Shown in pieces: positions 34,659 to 43,332 of a stretch of 64,000 nucleotides of DNA (positions are counted from its first letter, which is position 1; each line of letters starts with the position of its first letter). A program made the translations under genes and the position numbers. The stretch comes from Desulfotignum sp032250905 (GTDB taxonomy: Bacteria > Desulfobacterota > Desulfobacteria > Desulfobacterales > Desulfobacteraceae). The notes under the pieces are model-generated. The model saw only the letters and a program-made list of their open reading frames with translations. It did not search any database and was not told the origin of the DNA. The DNA is taken from assembly GCA_032250905.1 (NCBI GenBank), contig JAVVEQ010000006.1:1-64000 (forward strand). Direction: 5' to 3'.

Positions 34659-35297
34659 ATGCAGACCATTGCGGTGTTTCAACAAAACGGTTCCGGAGAA
34701 ACGAAAATCAAGGGAATCCGGCAATTCGGCGGGGGTAATTTTGACATCAAAACCTATGATATCGAACCGGATCTTCCCCCGGTGATAGATGACACCTCAC
34801 CCTACCTGCCCGACACCATCGAAGCGGACCTGGTCCTAGACTATCTCAAGCATCACGATCTGTCGGAAGATCTGAGCCGGTTGTGCGACAAGCTCGGCAT
34901 TCCCATTGTCTCATCCGGCAAAAAACTTCAATGCGGTCATGCCTTCTGTCCTCCTGTCTGCTGCACCTTGCAGGAGAGCAGGGCATTGGGCACATACGGC
35001 AAGTTGTTCGGCACCCCCAGAATCACGGTGGAACTCGATGAAGACCGGGTTGCACAAATCCGGGTGCACCGGGGCGCTCCCTGCGGCGCCACCTGGCTGG
35101 CAGCGGAAAAGGTCAAGGGTCGGACGCTGGACGAGGCCATGACACGGTTCGGACTGGAGGTTCAGTTTTTCTGTTCCGCCAATCCGGCCGGGTGGGATCC
35201 GCTGTGGGGCAAAAGCCCGGTTCATCTGGCCGCTGATATCCATACGGCAGCATTGAAGACCAGCCTGAAAAAAAAGAACCTGCTGTCTAATACCTGA
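34659..35297 (+). CDS. DUF166 family protein
   Basis: A 212-residue protein with the DUF166 hallmarks: VLDYLKHHDLSEDL, CPPVCCTL, the YGKLFGTPRITVELDED segment, HRGAPCGATWLAAEKV and the FCSANPAGWDPLWGKSPVHLAADIHTAAL tail with conserved cysteines. DUF166 is shared mainly by methanogens and sulfate reducers and its function is not established. It follows the LUD gene by 3 bp and overlaps the end of the DinB-acylphosphatase gene, which is convergent, by 11 bp. Confidence 0.85.
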   Translation: MQTIAVFQQNGSGETKIKGIRQFGGGNFDIKTYDIEPDLPPVIDDTSPYLPDTIEADLVLDYLKHHDLSEDLSRLCDKLGIPIVSSGKKLQCGHAFCPPVCCTLQESRALGTYGKLFGTPRITVELDEDRVAQIRVHRGAPCGATWLAAEKVKGRTLDEAMTRFGLEVQFFCSANPAGWDPLWGKSPVHLAADIHTAALKTSLKKKNLLSNT

Positions 35298-36756
35298 TCT
35301 CAAAGACTGCAAAGTCTGTTTGAGACGGGGGGGCATCCTCGGTCACATGGTCCACACGGGCAGCGGGTGGTCCCTGGTGACACCAGGCCACCATCTGATC
35401 CACGGCGGAAGTGGGTCCCTGAAATACCGCTTCGACCGAGCCATCAGCCAGATTTTTTACATATCCGTCAACCCCGGCCTGACGGGCGGCCTTCCGGGTT
35501 TCCAGACGGTAGCAGACGCCCTGGACCCTTCCGGAAATAATCACTTTTTTTGTAACGGTACCGGCCATTCTGCCTCCTTTTTTTGATAACACCTTTGTCA
35601 ACGGGTTCAACACGGCCGGTGTCACCATATCACGGCCGAATTTTTCATAAATGCGGTCCATGGCCCGATCCACAGACTCCCATTGTCGGTCCGGTTCCTG
35701 TTCGGACAATGAAATGAGTTCCAGCTGAACCGGTGCATTCCCGGTCCGCAGATGGGATACCCCAACACCCATCAGCCGAATGGGTCTGTGGATTTTCACC
35801 TGTTGGAACAGATCCCATGCCAGGTGAAAAATCGCGTCTGTCGAACAGATCCTGTTTTGAATTTTTCGGGACCGGGTGATCTGGGTGAAGTCGGAAAACT
35901 TTATCTTGATGGAAACGCTTTCACTCGTGAGCTTTTTTTTCCTTAATTCCCTTGCCACGCGGCCGGCGTGGGAAAGCAGGATGTTCCGGGCGGTTTCGAC
36001 ATCTGAAATGTCTGTATCCAGGGTGGTTTCACAGGAAATTGATTTACGGACCGCTTCGGTCTCTACCGGGTCATCATCGATGCCCCGGCTGAGCTGAAAC
36101 AGCCGGTGACCGAATTTACCGAATTTGCGGGTCAGCAGGGTCATATCGAAACGCTGAATATCCCCCAGGGTCTGGATGTTCAGTTCAGCCATCCGGGACA
36201 TGGCCTGCTTTCCCACGCCCGGAATTTTCTGTATGGGCAGGGTCTGAATTATTTCAGGCATCTGCGATCTGGTAATACAGGTAAGTCCGTCGGGCTTGTT
36301 CATGTCAGAGGCGATTTTGGCCAGGAATTTTACCGGTGCGATACCAATGGAGCAGGTCAGGGCCAGGTCAGTGAAAATGGTTTGTTTGATTTTTTCTGCA
36401 ATGACCTGGGGCGGACCGAACAGGCGGGTGCAGCCGGTCACATCGGCATAGGCTTCATCAATGGACACCGGTTCCACCAGCGGAGTGAACCGGGAAATGA
36501 TGTCCATGATTTTCCGTGATGCGGCGGCATATTTTTTCCTGTCTCCCGGGACCACCACCAGATGGCGGCAGCGCTGCCTGGCCTGAAACAGCGGCATGGC
36601 AGAATGGATCCCAAACTGCCTGGCTTCATAGCTGGCCGTGGCGACCACAGCCCGGGGTGAGTTGCCGCACACAACAATGGGGCGGTGTCTCAATTCCGGA
36701 TTGTCCCGCTGTTCCACTGCCGCAAAAAAGGCATCCATGTCAATATGCAGGATCAT
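35287..36756 (-). CDS. dinB: DNA polymerase IV (DinB) with C-terminal acylphosphatase domain
   Basis: A 489-residue reading frame. Residues 1-385 are a Y-family polymerase: HIDMDAFFAAVEQ, SYEARQFGIHSAMP, SIDEAYADVT, the IPGVGK helix-hairpin-helix and a little-finger domain. From about residue 397 a complete acylphosphatase follows: GRVQGVCYR with the catalytic Arg, and VKNLADGSVEAVFQG with the catalytic Asn. The join passes through an A-run and a AAGGAGG directly before an in-frame ATG (35568), so the acylphosphatase may also be made alone, or an ancestral dinB stop was lost. DinB does translesion synthesis; acylphosphatase hydrolyses acyl phosphates. No functional link between them is known to me. 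Confidence 0.85.
   Translation of the reverse strand: MILHIDMDAFFAAVEQRDNPELRHRPIVVCGNSPRAVVATASYEARQFGIHSAMPLFQARQRCRHLVVVPGDRKKYAAASRKIMDIISRFTPLVEPVSIDEAYADVTGCTRLFGPPQVIAEKIKQTIFTDLALTCSIGIAPVKFLAKIASDMNKPDGLTCITRSQMPEIIQTLPIQKIPGVGKQAMSRMAELNIQTLGDIQRFDMTLLTRKFGKFGHRLFQLSRGIDDDPVETEAVRKSISCETTLDTDISDVETARNILLSHAGRVARELRKKKLTSESVSIKIKFSDFTQITRSRKIQNRICSTDAIFHLAWDLFQQVKIHRPIRLMGVGVSHLRTGNAPVQLELISLSEQEPDRQWESVDRAMDRIYEKFGRDMVTPAVLNPLTKVLSKKGGRMAGTVTKKVIISGRVQGVCYRLETRKAARQAGVDGYVKNLADGSVEAVFQGPTSAVDQMVAWCHQGPPAARVDHVTEDAPPSQTDFAVFEIRY
35568..35580 (-). promoter_or_regulatory. Internal ribosome binding site before the acylphosphatase domain
   Basis: AAAGGAGG (35573-35580 on the minus strand) lies four bases before the in-frame ATG (35568) that opens a complete 93-residue acylphosphatase. 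It is far better than chance for coding DNA and suggests a second, shorter product of the dinB frame. Confidence 0.6.
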
Positions 36757-37171
36757 GCATTCCCATCCGCTCTGGATTCATGTCTCACATTTTTCACCGT
36801 ATGTCCATACCATAAGCCCTGTTACGGCAAGGTGTCAAGACTGGGTGGCAGTATGCAGACAATGGACACGTTGAATTCATTCCAGCCTTTATCCCATCAA
36901 GGCCGCTAAATTATTTTACCACAAAGCGCACGAAGTTCACGAAGAAAAAGCTTTTCTGTGCTTTCCATGGTTTAATGAAATCAAATCGATGTAAAAGTAT
37001 CCGATATTAATGATACCCGTCCAAATTTATATTGTCATTTTTCAAGAGCGATGTTGTTCTGAAACGGTGAAAAACAGGTGTTGTCATAGGGTGCTGATTT
37101 CTGGTATTGTTTCTGCCTGAATGGCAGGGGATGGTGGAATCATTCGGATGGACTGGTGCAGATGGAGGAAT
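36757..37171. other. Intergenic region before the binding-protein gene
   Basis: About 410 bp with no gene. It contains the repeat element at 36914-36975 and presumably the divergent promoters of dinB and the solute-binding protein gene. No terminator, promoter or RNA element is clear. Confidence 0.5.
36914..36975. repeat. Degenerate intergenic inverted repeat (ACGAAG type)
   Basis: The left arm (TTTTACCACAAAGCGCACGAAG and a further CACGAAG) is imperfectly complementary to the right arm (CTGTGCTTTCCATGGTTTAA). The wording resembles the ACCACGAAG...CACGAAG palindromic repeats common between genes in Desulfobacterota and other proteobacteria. Only one copy is seen in the window. Confidence 0.45.
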
Positions 37172-39058
37172 ATGCCCTTTTTTAAACTGTTGTGCGTGTT
37201 GCTGCTGGTTTGTGCAGCACTGACCGGTTGTTCGGAAAACCGGGAACCGTCGGAAGCCAGAGAAATCTCCCCATCAACAGTGTCAGCGGGTGAAAATGAA
37301 CCGTCAATGCGTGTGTATGCTGCCACGCCTGGAAATATTCACTGGCTGACCAATCAAGCGGATCCGGTGTTTGCCTCATCGGCCGCCAGGAAAGGGGGAC
37401 TGTTCAGGGCGGCCCTGCTCAGTTTTCCCATGACCTTCCGGGTGGTGGGACCGGATTCCAACGGCAGTTTCCGTTCAGCCATTCTGGACAATCAGCTGTC
37501 TTTGATCAACATCCATCCCAACACCGGCAATATCATTCCGGAACTGGCCACACACTGGGCCTTTGATCCAGACAGGAAAACCATGTATTTCAAACTGGAC
37601 AAGGATGCCAGGTGGTCTGACGGCCGGCCGGTTACGGGATGGGATTATGCCTATACACTGACTTTCATGCGGTCCGAGCATATCATCGCGCCCTGGTACA
37701 ATGATTACTATACCCGGGAGATCGAAAAGGTCATGGTATATGATGATTACACCATCGGCGTGAAAAGCACCAAGGCCGTGCCGGATCTTTACCTGAAACT
37801 GGGCATCAGCCCGACCCCCGAGCATTTTTTTTATCCTCTGGACAAAGAGTTTACTTCGCAATACAACTGGGCTGTGGTGCCCAATACTGGGCCTTATCAG
37901 ATTTCAGAATTTAAAAAGGGTCGATATATCCGGTTTGCCCGGAAAAAAAACTGGTGGGCTAAAGACCGGCGCTATGTCAAACACCGCTTCAATGTGGACA
38001 CGGTTCAGTATTCAGTGATCAGGGATTACAACCTTCAGTGGGAATACTTCAAGAAAGGAGAGTTGGAAACCTTTGGCCTGGTTCAGCCGAAATACTGGTA
38101 TGATAAATCCAGAACCCGGGTGATTGAAAACGGGTATGTCCACCGGATCTGGTTTTTCAATGATCTGCCCCGTCCCAGTCATGGGATGTGGCTCAATCAG
38201 GACAAGGAGATTTTTTCAGAACAATACCTGCGCCAGGCGTTTGCCCATGCCATGAACATCGACAAGGTGATCGACAAAGTGCTGCGCGGGGATTATTTCC
38301 GGCTGGCCCAGGCGTTTTTCGGATATGGGGCGTATACCGACATCACGATTTTTCCACGGCCATATGATGTGTCCAGGGTCGAATCGCTGATGACAGGGCA
38401 GGGATGGCACCGGGGGGAGGACGGCATCTGGGCCAGAAACGGTCAGCGGTTTTCCGTCACGGTCACCTATGGGTATGACGATCATATGCCCCAGCTGGTG
38501 GTGCTCAAGGAAGAGGCCCTCAAGGCAGGCATCGAGTTGAGACTGGAAAAACTGGATCCATCCGCCATGTTCAAAAAATTTCTGGAAAAACAGCATGATG
38601 TGGCCTGGATGGGATGGAGCACCAGCATGCGGCCTTCCTATTGGCAGGGATGGCATTCGGACAATGCCCACAAGCCCCAGACCAACAACATCACCAACAC
38701 CGATGATCCACAACTGGATGCGCTGATTGACCAGTATCGGGAAAGCCTGGATGAAACCGAGCGGATCCGTCTGTCCAAAGCCATACAGAACAAAATTCAT
38801 GCAGTGTGCGCGTATGTACCCACGTTTATGGTGCCCTATGTGCGGATCGCTTACTGGCGGTGGCTGAAGCTGCCTGAATTTCACGGCACCCGCATGTCCG
38901 ACAGTCTGTTTGATCCGTTTTCATCCACGGTGGGAGGGCTTTTCTGGATCGATCCGGATCTGTACGATGAAACGGTTTCGGTCATGAAACAGGGGATCCC
39001 CCTGCCGCCGGTCACGATCACCGATACCCGGTTTAAAGTGACAGGAAACCCGTTGTGA
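37172..39058 (+). CDS. Extracellular solute-binding lipoprotein, family 5 (Opp/YejA-like)
   Basis: About 628 residues with a lipoprotein signal peptide (LLLVCAALTGC). The family-5 fold is clear from ELATHWAFDPDRKTMYFKLDKDARWSDGRPVTGWDY, the FAHAMNIDKVIDKVL segment and the long C-terminal lobe. The length and the WMGWSTSMRPSYWQGWHSD region resemble YejA-type peptide or microcin binding proteins. ATG 37172 gives a standard signal peptide behind GGAGG; in-frame ATGs at 37121 and 37148 are alternatives. It overlaps the ATPase gene by 4 bp. No permease genes are next to it. Confidence 0.85.
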   Translation: MPFFKLLCVLLLVCAALTGCSENREPSEAREISPSTVSAGENEPSMRVYAATPGNIHWLTNQADPVFASSAARKGGLFRAALLSFPMTFRVVGPDSNGSFRSAILDNQLSLINIHPNTGNIIPELATHWAFDPDRKTMYFKLDKDARWSDGRPVTGWDYAYTLTFMRSEHIIAPWYNDYYTREIEKVMVYDDYTIGVKSTKAVPDLYLKLGISPTPEHFFYPLDKEFTSQYNWAVVPNTGPYQISEFKKGRYIRFARKKNWWAKDRRYVKHRFNVDTVQYSVIRDYNLQWEYFKKGELETFGLVQPKYWYDKSRTRVIENGYVHRIWFFNDLPRPSHGMWLNQDKEIFSEQYLRQAFAHAMNIDKVIDKVLRGDYFRLAQAFFGYGAYTDITIFPRPYDVSRVESLMTGQGWHRGEDGIWARNGQRFSVTVTYGYDDHMPQLVVLKEEALKAGIELRLEKLDPSAMFKKFLEKQHDVAWMGWSTSMRPSYWQGWHSDNAHKPQTNNITNTDDPQLDALIDQYRESLDETERIRLSKAIQNKIHAVCAYVPTFMVPYVRIAYWRWLKLPEFHGTRMSDSLFDPFSSTVGGLFWIDPDLYDETVSVMKQGIPLPPVTITDTRFKVTGNPL

Positions 39059-40056
39059 AAAAACAGATCCTGCTGGACGTCAAAGACCTGGTGGTGGAGT
39101 TTACCATGGAACAGGGCCGGGTCCGGGCGGTCGACCATGTCAGCTTTGAATTGGAAAAAGGCCGAATCCTGGGTATTGCCGGAGAATCAGGGTGCGGTAA
39201 AAGTGTGACGGCCTTAAGTATCATCCGGCTGCTGCCCAAACCGGTATCGCAGATTGCCGGCGGGCGGATTCGGTACCAGGGACAGGATTTGTTGACCCTG
39301 CCGGTGCAACAGATGCAGCGCATTCGGGGCAGGAAAATCGCCATGATATTTCAGGAACCCATGACCGCGTTGAATCCGGTACATACAGCGGGGAGGCAGA
39401 TGAAAGAGGTGTTTTCACTGCATTTTCCAAAAATGACCCCGGCTGAACGACAGGCCCGATCAATGACCATGCTCGATCGGGTGGGGATTCCGGACCCTGC
39501 CCGGGTGCTGGATAAATATCCTCACCAGCTTTCCGGCGGGATCCGTCAGCGGGTGATGATTGCCATGGCCCTGAGCTGCGAACCGGATATCCTGATCGCT
39601 GATGAACCCACCACAGCCCTGGATGTGACCATTCAGGCCCAGATTCTGGACCTGATCAAGGAGTTGCAGAAAAAATCGGACATGTCCATTATTCTCATCA
39701 CCCATGATCTGGGGGTGATTGCGGAAAACTGCGATCATGTGGCGGTCATGTATGCCGGACAGATTGTCGAGACAGCCGATGTCCGATCTCTTTTTAAACG
39801 TCCGCTTCATCCTTATACCAAAGGATTGCTTGTCTCGATTCCTTCACTGGCCAGACACAGTAAAACCCGGTTGCCCACCATTGCCGGCAGTGTCCCGGAT
39901 CTGTCCCATATGCCTGAAGGGTGCCGGTTTGCAGGCCGATGCCCTGAAGTGGACGATATCTGCCGGGAAAAGACACCAGTCCTGAAATCCGTGGGAAAGG
40001 GACGGACAGCCGCCTGTCATATGGTTCCGGGCGATCCTAAACAAAAAAAGAACTGA
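39055..40056 (+). CDS. Peptide ABC transporter ATPase, OppD/DppD type
   Basis: A 333-residue ATPase starting at GTG within the stop of the binding-protein gene. Walker A GESGCGKS (about 43), the ABC signature LSGGIRQRV (about 158), Walker B ILIADEPTTALD (about 180) and the switch His in ITHDLG. The C-terminal oligopeptide-transporter extension has CRFAGRCPEVDDIC, whose Cys residues may hold an Fe-S cluster as in DppD. It drives uptake of peptides or similar solutes with the second ATPase at 40511. Confidence 0.9.
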   Translation: MKKQILLDVKDLVVEFTMEQGRVRAVDHVSFELEKGRILGIAGESGCGKSVTALSIIRLLPKPVSQIAGGRIRYQGQDLLTLPVQQMQRIRGRKIAMIFQEPMTALNPVHTAGRQMKEVFSLHFPKMTPAERQARSMTMLDRVGIPDPARVLDKYPHQLSGGIRQRVMIAMALSCEPDILIADEPTTALDVTIQAQILDLIKELQKKSDMSIILITHDLGVIAENCDHVAVMYAGQIVETADVRSLFKRPLHPYTKGLLVSIPSLARHSKTRLPTIAGSVPDLSHMPEGCRFAGRCPEVDDICREKTPVLKSVGKGRTAACHMVPGDPKQKKN

Positions 40057-40070
40057 ATATAAAAAAAACC

Positions 40071-40098
40071 TTGATTTTTGGGACAAACCGAATAATAT
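40071..40098 (+). promoter_or_regulatory. Likely promoter of the cold-shock gene
   Basis: TTGATT (40071-40076) and TAATAT (40093-40098) are 16 bp apart in the gap after the ATPase gene. They would give a leader of about 120 bases, as is usual for cspA-type genes. Confidence 0.45.
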
Positions 40099-40227
40099 AA
40101 ATTGAAAGCCGTTATAGTAAAGGCTTTGCAGTTTCGTTCTAAAGGCAAGACCCGTTCATTCCAATGGCTCGACCTGAAGTTTGAAACTACCCCCGATTTT
40201 TTTACCTAAAGCAAGGAGAAAGTTGTA

Positions 40228-40428
40228 ATGGCAAATGGGATTGTAAAATGGTTTAATGATGCAAAAGGGTATGGATTTATCGAACAGGAAGACGGGCCGG
40301 ACGTTTTTGTACATCATACAGGAATCAGCGCCACCGGTTTCAGGTCATTGAATGAGGGAGACCGGGTCACCTTTGATGTTGAAGACGGTCAGAAGGGTCC
40401 TGCCGCAGTCAACGTTGTCGTACTATAG
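40228..40428 (+). CDS. Cold-shock protein, CspA family
   Basis: A 66-residue single cold-shock domain. GIVKWFNDAKGYGFI holds RNP1 (KGYGFI) and DVFVHH holds RNP2; NEGDRVTFDVEDGQKGPAAVNV completes the fold. It binds single-stranded nucleic acid and acts as an RNA chaperone. It has its own good ribosome site (AAGGAG), a long leader and a strong terminator after it, yet it sits between the two ATPase genes of one transporter, so it is probably an inserted stand-alone unit. Confidence 0.93.
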   Translation: MANGIVKWFNDAKGYGFIEQEDGPDVFVHHTGISATGFRSLNEGDRVTFDVEDGQKGPAAVNVVVL

Positions 40429-40445
40429 CTTTTGATTTTAAATTT

Positions 40446-40488
40446 AAAAGGGTTTTGCACGGCTCGGTAGTGTAAAACCCTTTTGGTT
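40446..40488 (+). terminator. Intrinsic terminator after the cold-shock gene
   Basis: AAAAGGGTTTTGCAC pairs with GTGTAAAACCCTTTT (one G-U pair) around a 9-base loop, with the terminal T run inside the right arm and continuing into TTTTGG. It separates the cold-shock gene from the second ATPase gene. Confidence 0.8.
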
Positions 40489-40510
40489 TACCCTGGTATC
40501 GGAGGATGGC

Positions 40511-41473
40511 ATGGCAATTCTGGAAGTCCGCCGGCTCAAAAAATATTTTCCCGTACTGGGGGGTGTTTTTCTCAGGCGTACCGGCTGGGTTCATGCGGTG
40601 GACGATGTCTCTTTTTCTGTGGAAAAAGGAGAGACATTCGGCCTGGTAGGTGAATCTGGATGCGGGAAAACCACGCTGGGAAGATGCATCATGGGGTTGT
40701 ATGTTCCCACCAGAGGTTCTGTGACAGTCCTGGAACGATCCCTGTCCAATCTGAGCGCGTTAAATAAAAAAAAACTGGCTTCCCACCTTCAGATGATTTT
40801 TCAGGATCCTTATGAATCACTGGATCCCAGGCAGACGGTTCAGCAGATCCTGGAAGAAAAATACCGGATTCATGGATACGCCCGGGCGGATCTGTCAGAA
40901 GAGATTCAACAGTTGCTGTCCCAGGTCGGTCTTTCCAGAGACAGTCTGTCCAAATATCCCCATGAATTTTCAGGTGGGCAGCGCCAGCGTATCGGCATTG
41001 CCCGGGCCGTGAGCATGCATCCTGAGATCATCATCTGTGATGAACCGGTGTCAGCCCTGGACGTATCGGTACAGTCCAAAATTTTAAATCTGCTGCTGGA
41101 TCTGCAGCAGTCCCTGGGGCTGACATATGTGTTCATTTCCCATGATCTTTCCGTGGTCCGGCATATGTCTGACAAAATCGGGGTCATGTATCTGGGCTGC
41201 ATCGTGGAAATGGCGGATGCTCAGGATATCTACGACGATGCCCGTCATCCCTATACCCGGGCTTTGCTTTCCGCAATTCCGGTTCCGGATCCGGAAACAG
41301 ATATGCAGCGGATCATTCTGACGGGTGAAGTCCCGTCCGTGGAAAATCCTCCTCCAGGGTGCCGGTTTCACACCCGCTGCCCTCATGCGGCAGCGATTTG
41401 TCGTCAGAAAGTGCCCCCACTGATTACCAGGGGAAATAAAACCAGCCATGTGGCGGCCTGTCATTTTTTCTAA
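40511..41473 (+). CDS. Peptide ABC transporter ATPase, OppF/DppF type
   Basis: A 320-residue ATPase: GESGCGKTTLGRCIMG Walker A (about 50), FSGGQRQRIGIARA signature (about 153), IICDEPVSALDVS Walker B (about 174), ISHDLSVV switch. The C-terminal extension GCRFHTRCPHAAAIC marks it as the F partner of OppD-type ATPases. It lies 23 bp downstream of the cold-shock terminator, and therefore needs read-through or its own promoter. Permease genes for the transporter are not found in the window. Confidence 0.9.
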   Translation: MAILEVRRLKKYFPVLGGVFLRRTGWVHAVDDVSFSVEKGETFGLVGESGCGKTTLGRCIMGLYVPTRGSVTVLERSLSNLSALNKKKLASHLQMIFQDPYESLDPRQTVQQILEEKYRIHGYARADLSEEIQQLLSQVGLSRDSLSKYPHEFSGGQRQRIGIARAVSMHPEIIICDEPVSALDVSVQSKILNLLLDLQQSLGLTYVFISHDLSVVRHMSDKIGVMYLGCIVEMADAQDIYDDARHPYTRALLSAIPVPDPETDMQRIILTGEVPSVENPPPGCRFHTRCPHAAAICRQKVPPLITRGNKTSHVAACHFF

Positions 41474-41599
41474 CGGGTGGAACGCTTTCTTTGGTGTTGC
41501 GCAAAAAGTGCTTCAATGATAGTGTTTGATTTTTCCTTTAAAACAGGCTCAATCAGAGACAAAAACGGTGATTTAACAGATAAGAATGAGGAACGACCC

Positions 41600-42541
41600 A
41601 TGATCAAAAAAATCCTTGTATGGTTGACAGGGATCTGTATGTTAGGATCAGTTGCCGGGGTGTCGGCAAGCCAGGAAATTGTGGACCGGATCGTTGCAGT
41701 GGTCAATGATGATATCATCACCCTGTCCCAGCTTCACAAAGCGGTTCAGCCCTATCTGAAACAGGTGACGTCATCCCAGAGATCCGAAACGGTCAAAAAG
41801 CAGATGGTCGAAACCATCGAAAAAGATATGCTGCAGACCATGATCGACAGGACACTGACCAAACAGGAAGCGGCCCGTCAACAGGTCTCGGTTTCCGATA
41901 ATGATGTGCAGTCCGCCATTGAGAATTTCAAGCAGCAGAACGGTCTGGATCAAAAGGGACTTGAAGCGGCACTTAAAGCGGGCGGTATATCTCTGGAGGA
42001 ATACCGGGAACGGATTCGGGAGGATATGATCCAGTCGCTGCTGATCAATCGGGTGATCCGGTCCCGGATCATTGTGACCCAGGCGGATATCGAAGCGTAT
42101 TATCTCGCCCATCAGGAAAAATTCAAGGGTGAGAAAAAATATCATCTCCGCAACATTCTTGTGTCCACAGAAGAAGATGCACAAAAGGTCGCATCCAGAC
42201 TCGATCAGGGAGTTTCATTTTCCGAGGCCGCCCGGCGGTTTTCCATGGGATCCAATGCCGGTGAGGGCGGAAATCTGGGAATTTTTGATATGGATACATT
42301 CAGCGACACCATCAAGGCGGCTGTGAAACCATTGAAAAAAGGGGCATATTCTCAGGTCATTTCTACACAGCAGGGCTTTCAGATCATTTACGTGGAAGAC
42401 ATTCTGGAGGTGGGTGGAAAAACCCTGGAACAGGCCAGTGATGAAATACAGGAGATTCTTTACCGGGAAAAGGGGGAGGAAAAGTTTGCCCGGTGGATCG
42501 ATTCTCTGAAAAAAAATGCCCATGTCAAGATCATGATGTAA
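41600..42541 (+). CDS. Periplasmic peptidyl-prolyl isomerase, SurA-like
   Basis: About 313 residues. A signal peptide (MIKKILVWLTG... VSA) is followed by a SurA N-terminal chaperone domain (IVDRIVAVVNDDIITLSQLHKAV to about 165) and one PpiC parvulin domain (about 175-270: YHLRNILVSTEEDAQKVASRL, FSEAARRFSMGSNAGEGGNLG, QVISTQQGFQIIYVED). SurA proteins guide outer-membrane proteins across the periplasm. Only one parvulin domain is present, as in many deltaproteobacterial members. The ATG at 41600 was chosen for the signal peptide. It is followed 5 bp later by recO. Confidence 0.85.
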   Translation: MIKKILVWLTGICMLGSVAGVSASQEIVDRIVAVVNDDIITLSQLHKAVQPYLKQVTSSQRSETVKKQMVETIEKDMLQTMIDRTLTKQEAARQQVSVSDNDVQSAIENFKQQNGLDQKGLEAALKAGGISLEEYRERIREDMIQSLLINRVIRSRIIVTQADIEAYYLAHQEKFKGEKKYHLRNILVSTEEDAQKVASRLDQGVSFSEAARRFSMGSNAGEGGNLGIFDMDTFSDTIKAAVKPLKKGAYSQVISTQQGFQIIYVEDILEVGGKTLEQASDEIQEILYREKGEEKFARWIDSLKKNAHVKIMM

Positions 42542-42546
42542 TTCAG

Positions 42547-43332
42547 ATGCTGGCTTTTGAAACAGATGCGATTCTTCTGCGCCGGATCGAGTATGGGGAT
42601 CATGATTTCATTATTACATTTATGACCCGGGACAGAGGCAAGATAACTGTCATGGCAAAGAATGCAAAAAAAAGCGTCAAACGGTTTTCAGGTTCCCTGG
42701 ATCTGTTTTCTTTCAACCATATTCAGTGCCGTTTTCCCAAAAAAAACAAAGATGCACTGGTCACTCTGGTGCAGACGGAGCTGGAAAACGGGTTTGCCAA
42801 CATCCGTTATGATGTGTATAAAACCGCGTATGCCAGTTACTGGGTGGAAATGGTGAACCTGTGGCTGGAAGAGGGCAAAGCCCAGTCCAAAGTGTATGAC
42901 CTGCTGCTGTTTTCCCTGGATATGCTGGACCGGTCCGATATGTCTAAAGAAGTGCTGAGCCTGCTGTTTCAGATTCGGTTCATGAGTGTTTCCGGTTTTT
43001 CCCCCAGCATTGAAAGATGCGGAACCTGCCGGGTGCATCTGGATAACATTCCGGAAAAGATGATGCGGTTTGATTTCAAGGAAGGAAACATCGTGTGCTC
43101 CAAATGTCTTGTAAACGGATCCAGATATGGCCTGGATGTTTCCAAAGGCACCTTGAAGCAGCTGTTCTGGATGAACAATACCGATGTCGAAAAAGCCGAT
43201 CGAATCCGGTTTTCCACTGTTGCCGTCAAAGAGGGGCAGATTCTGCTGGAATCTTTTATTGCTTTTCACATGGCCCGGGAATTTAAAACACTGACATTTT
43301 TAAAACGACTGAGAAATGACTCATGGACCTGA
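42547..43332 (+). CDS. recO: DNA repair protein RecO
   Basis: A 261-residue protein with the RecO N-terminal OB fold (TDAILLRRIEYGDHDFIITFMTRDRGKITVMAKNAKKS) and a C-terminal domain with a four-Cys zinc site (CGTCRVHL...CSKCL). RecO loads RecA at gaps with RecR and anneals strands. The start at ATG 42547 matches the family start; the frame is open further upstream. It overlaps the GHMP kinase gene by 10 bp, so the SurA-like, recO and kinase genes form one unit. Confidence 0.9.
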   Translation: MLAFETDAILLRRIEYGDHDFIITFMTRDRGKITVMAKNAKKSVKRFSGSLDLFSFNHIQCRFPKKNKDALVTLVQTELENGFANIRYDVYKTAYASYWVEMVNLWLEEGKAQSKVYDLLLFSLDMLDRSDMSKEVLSLLFQIRFMSVSGFSPSIERCGTCRVHLDNIPEKMMRFDFKEGNIVCSKCLVNGSRYGLDVSKGTLKQLFWMNNTDVEKADRIRFSTVAVKEGQILLESFIAFHMAREFKTLTFLKRLRNDSWT

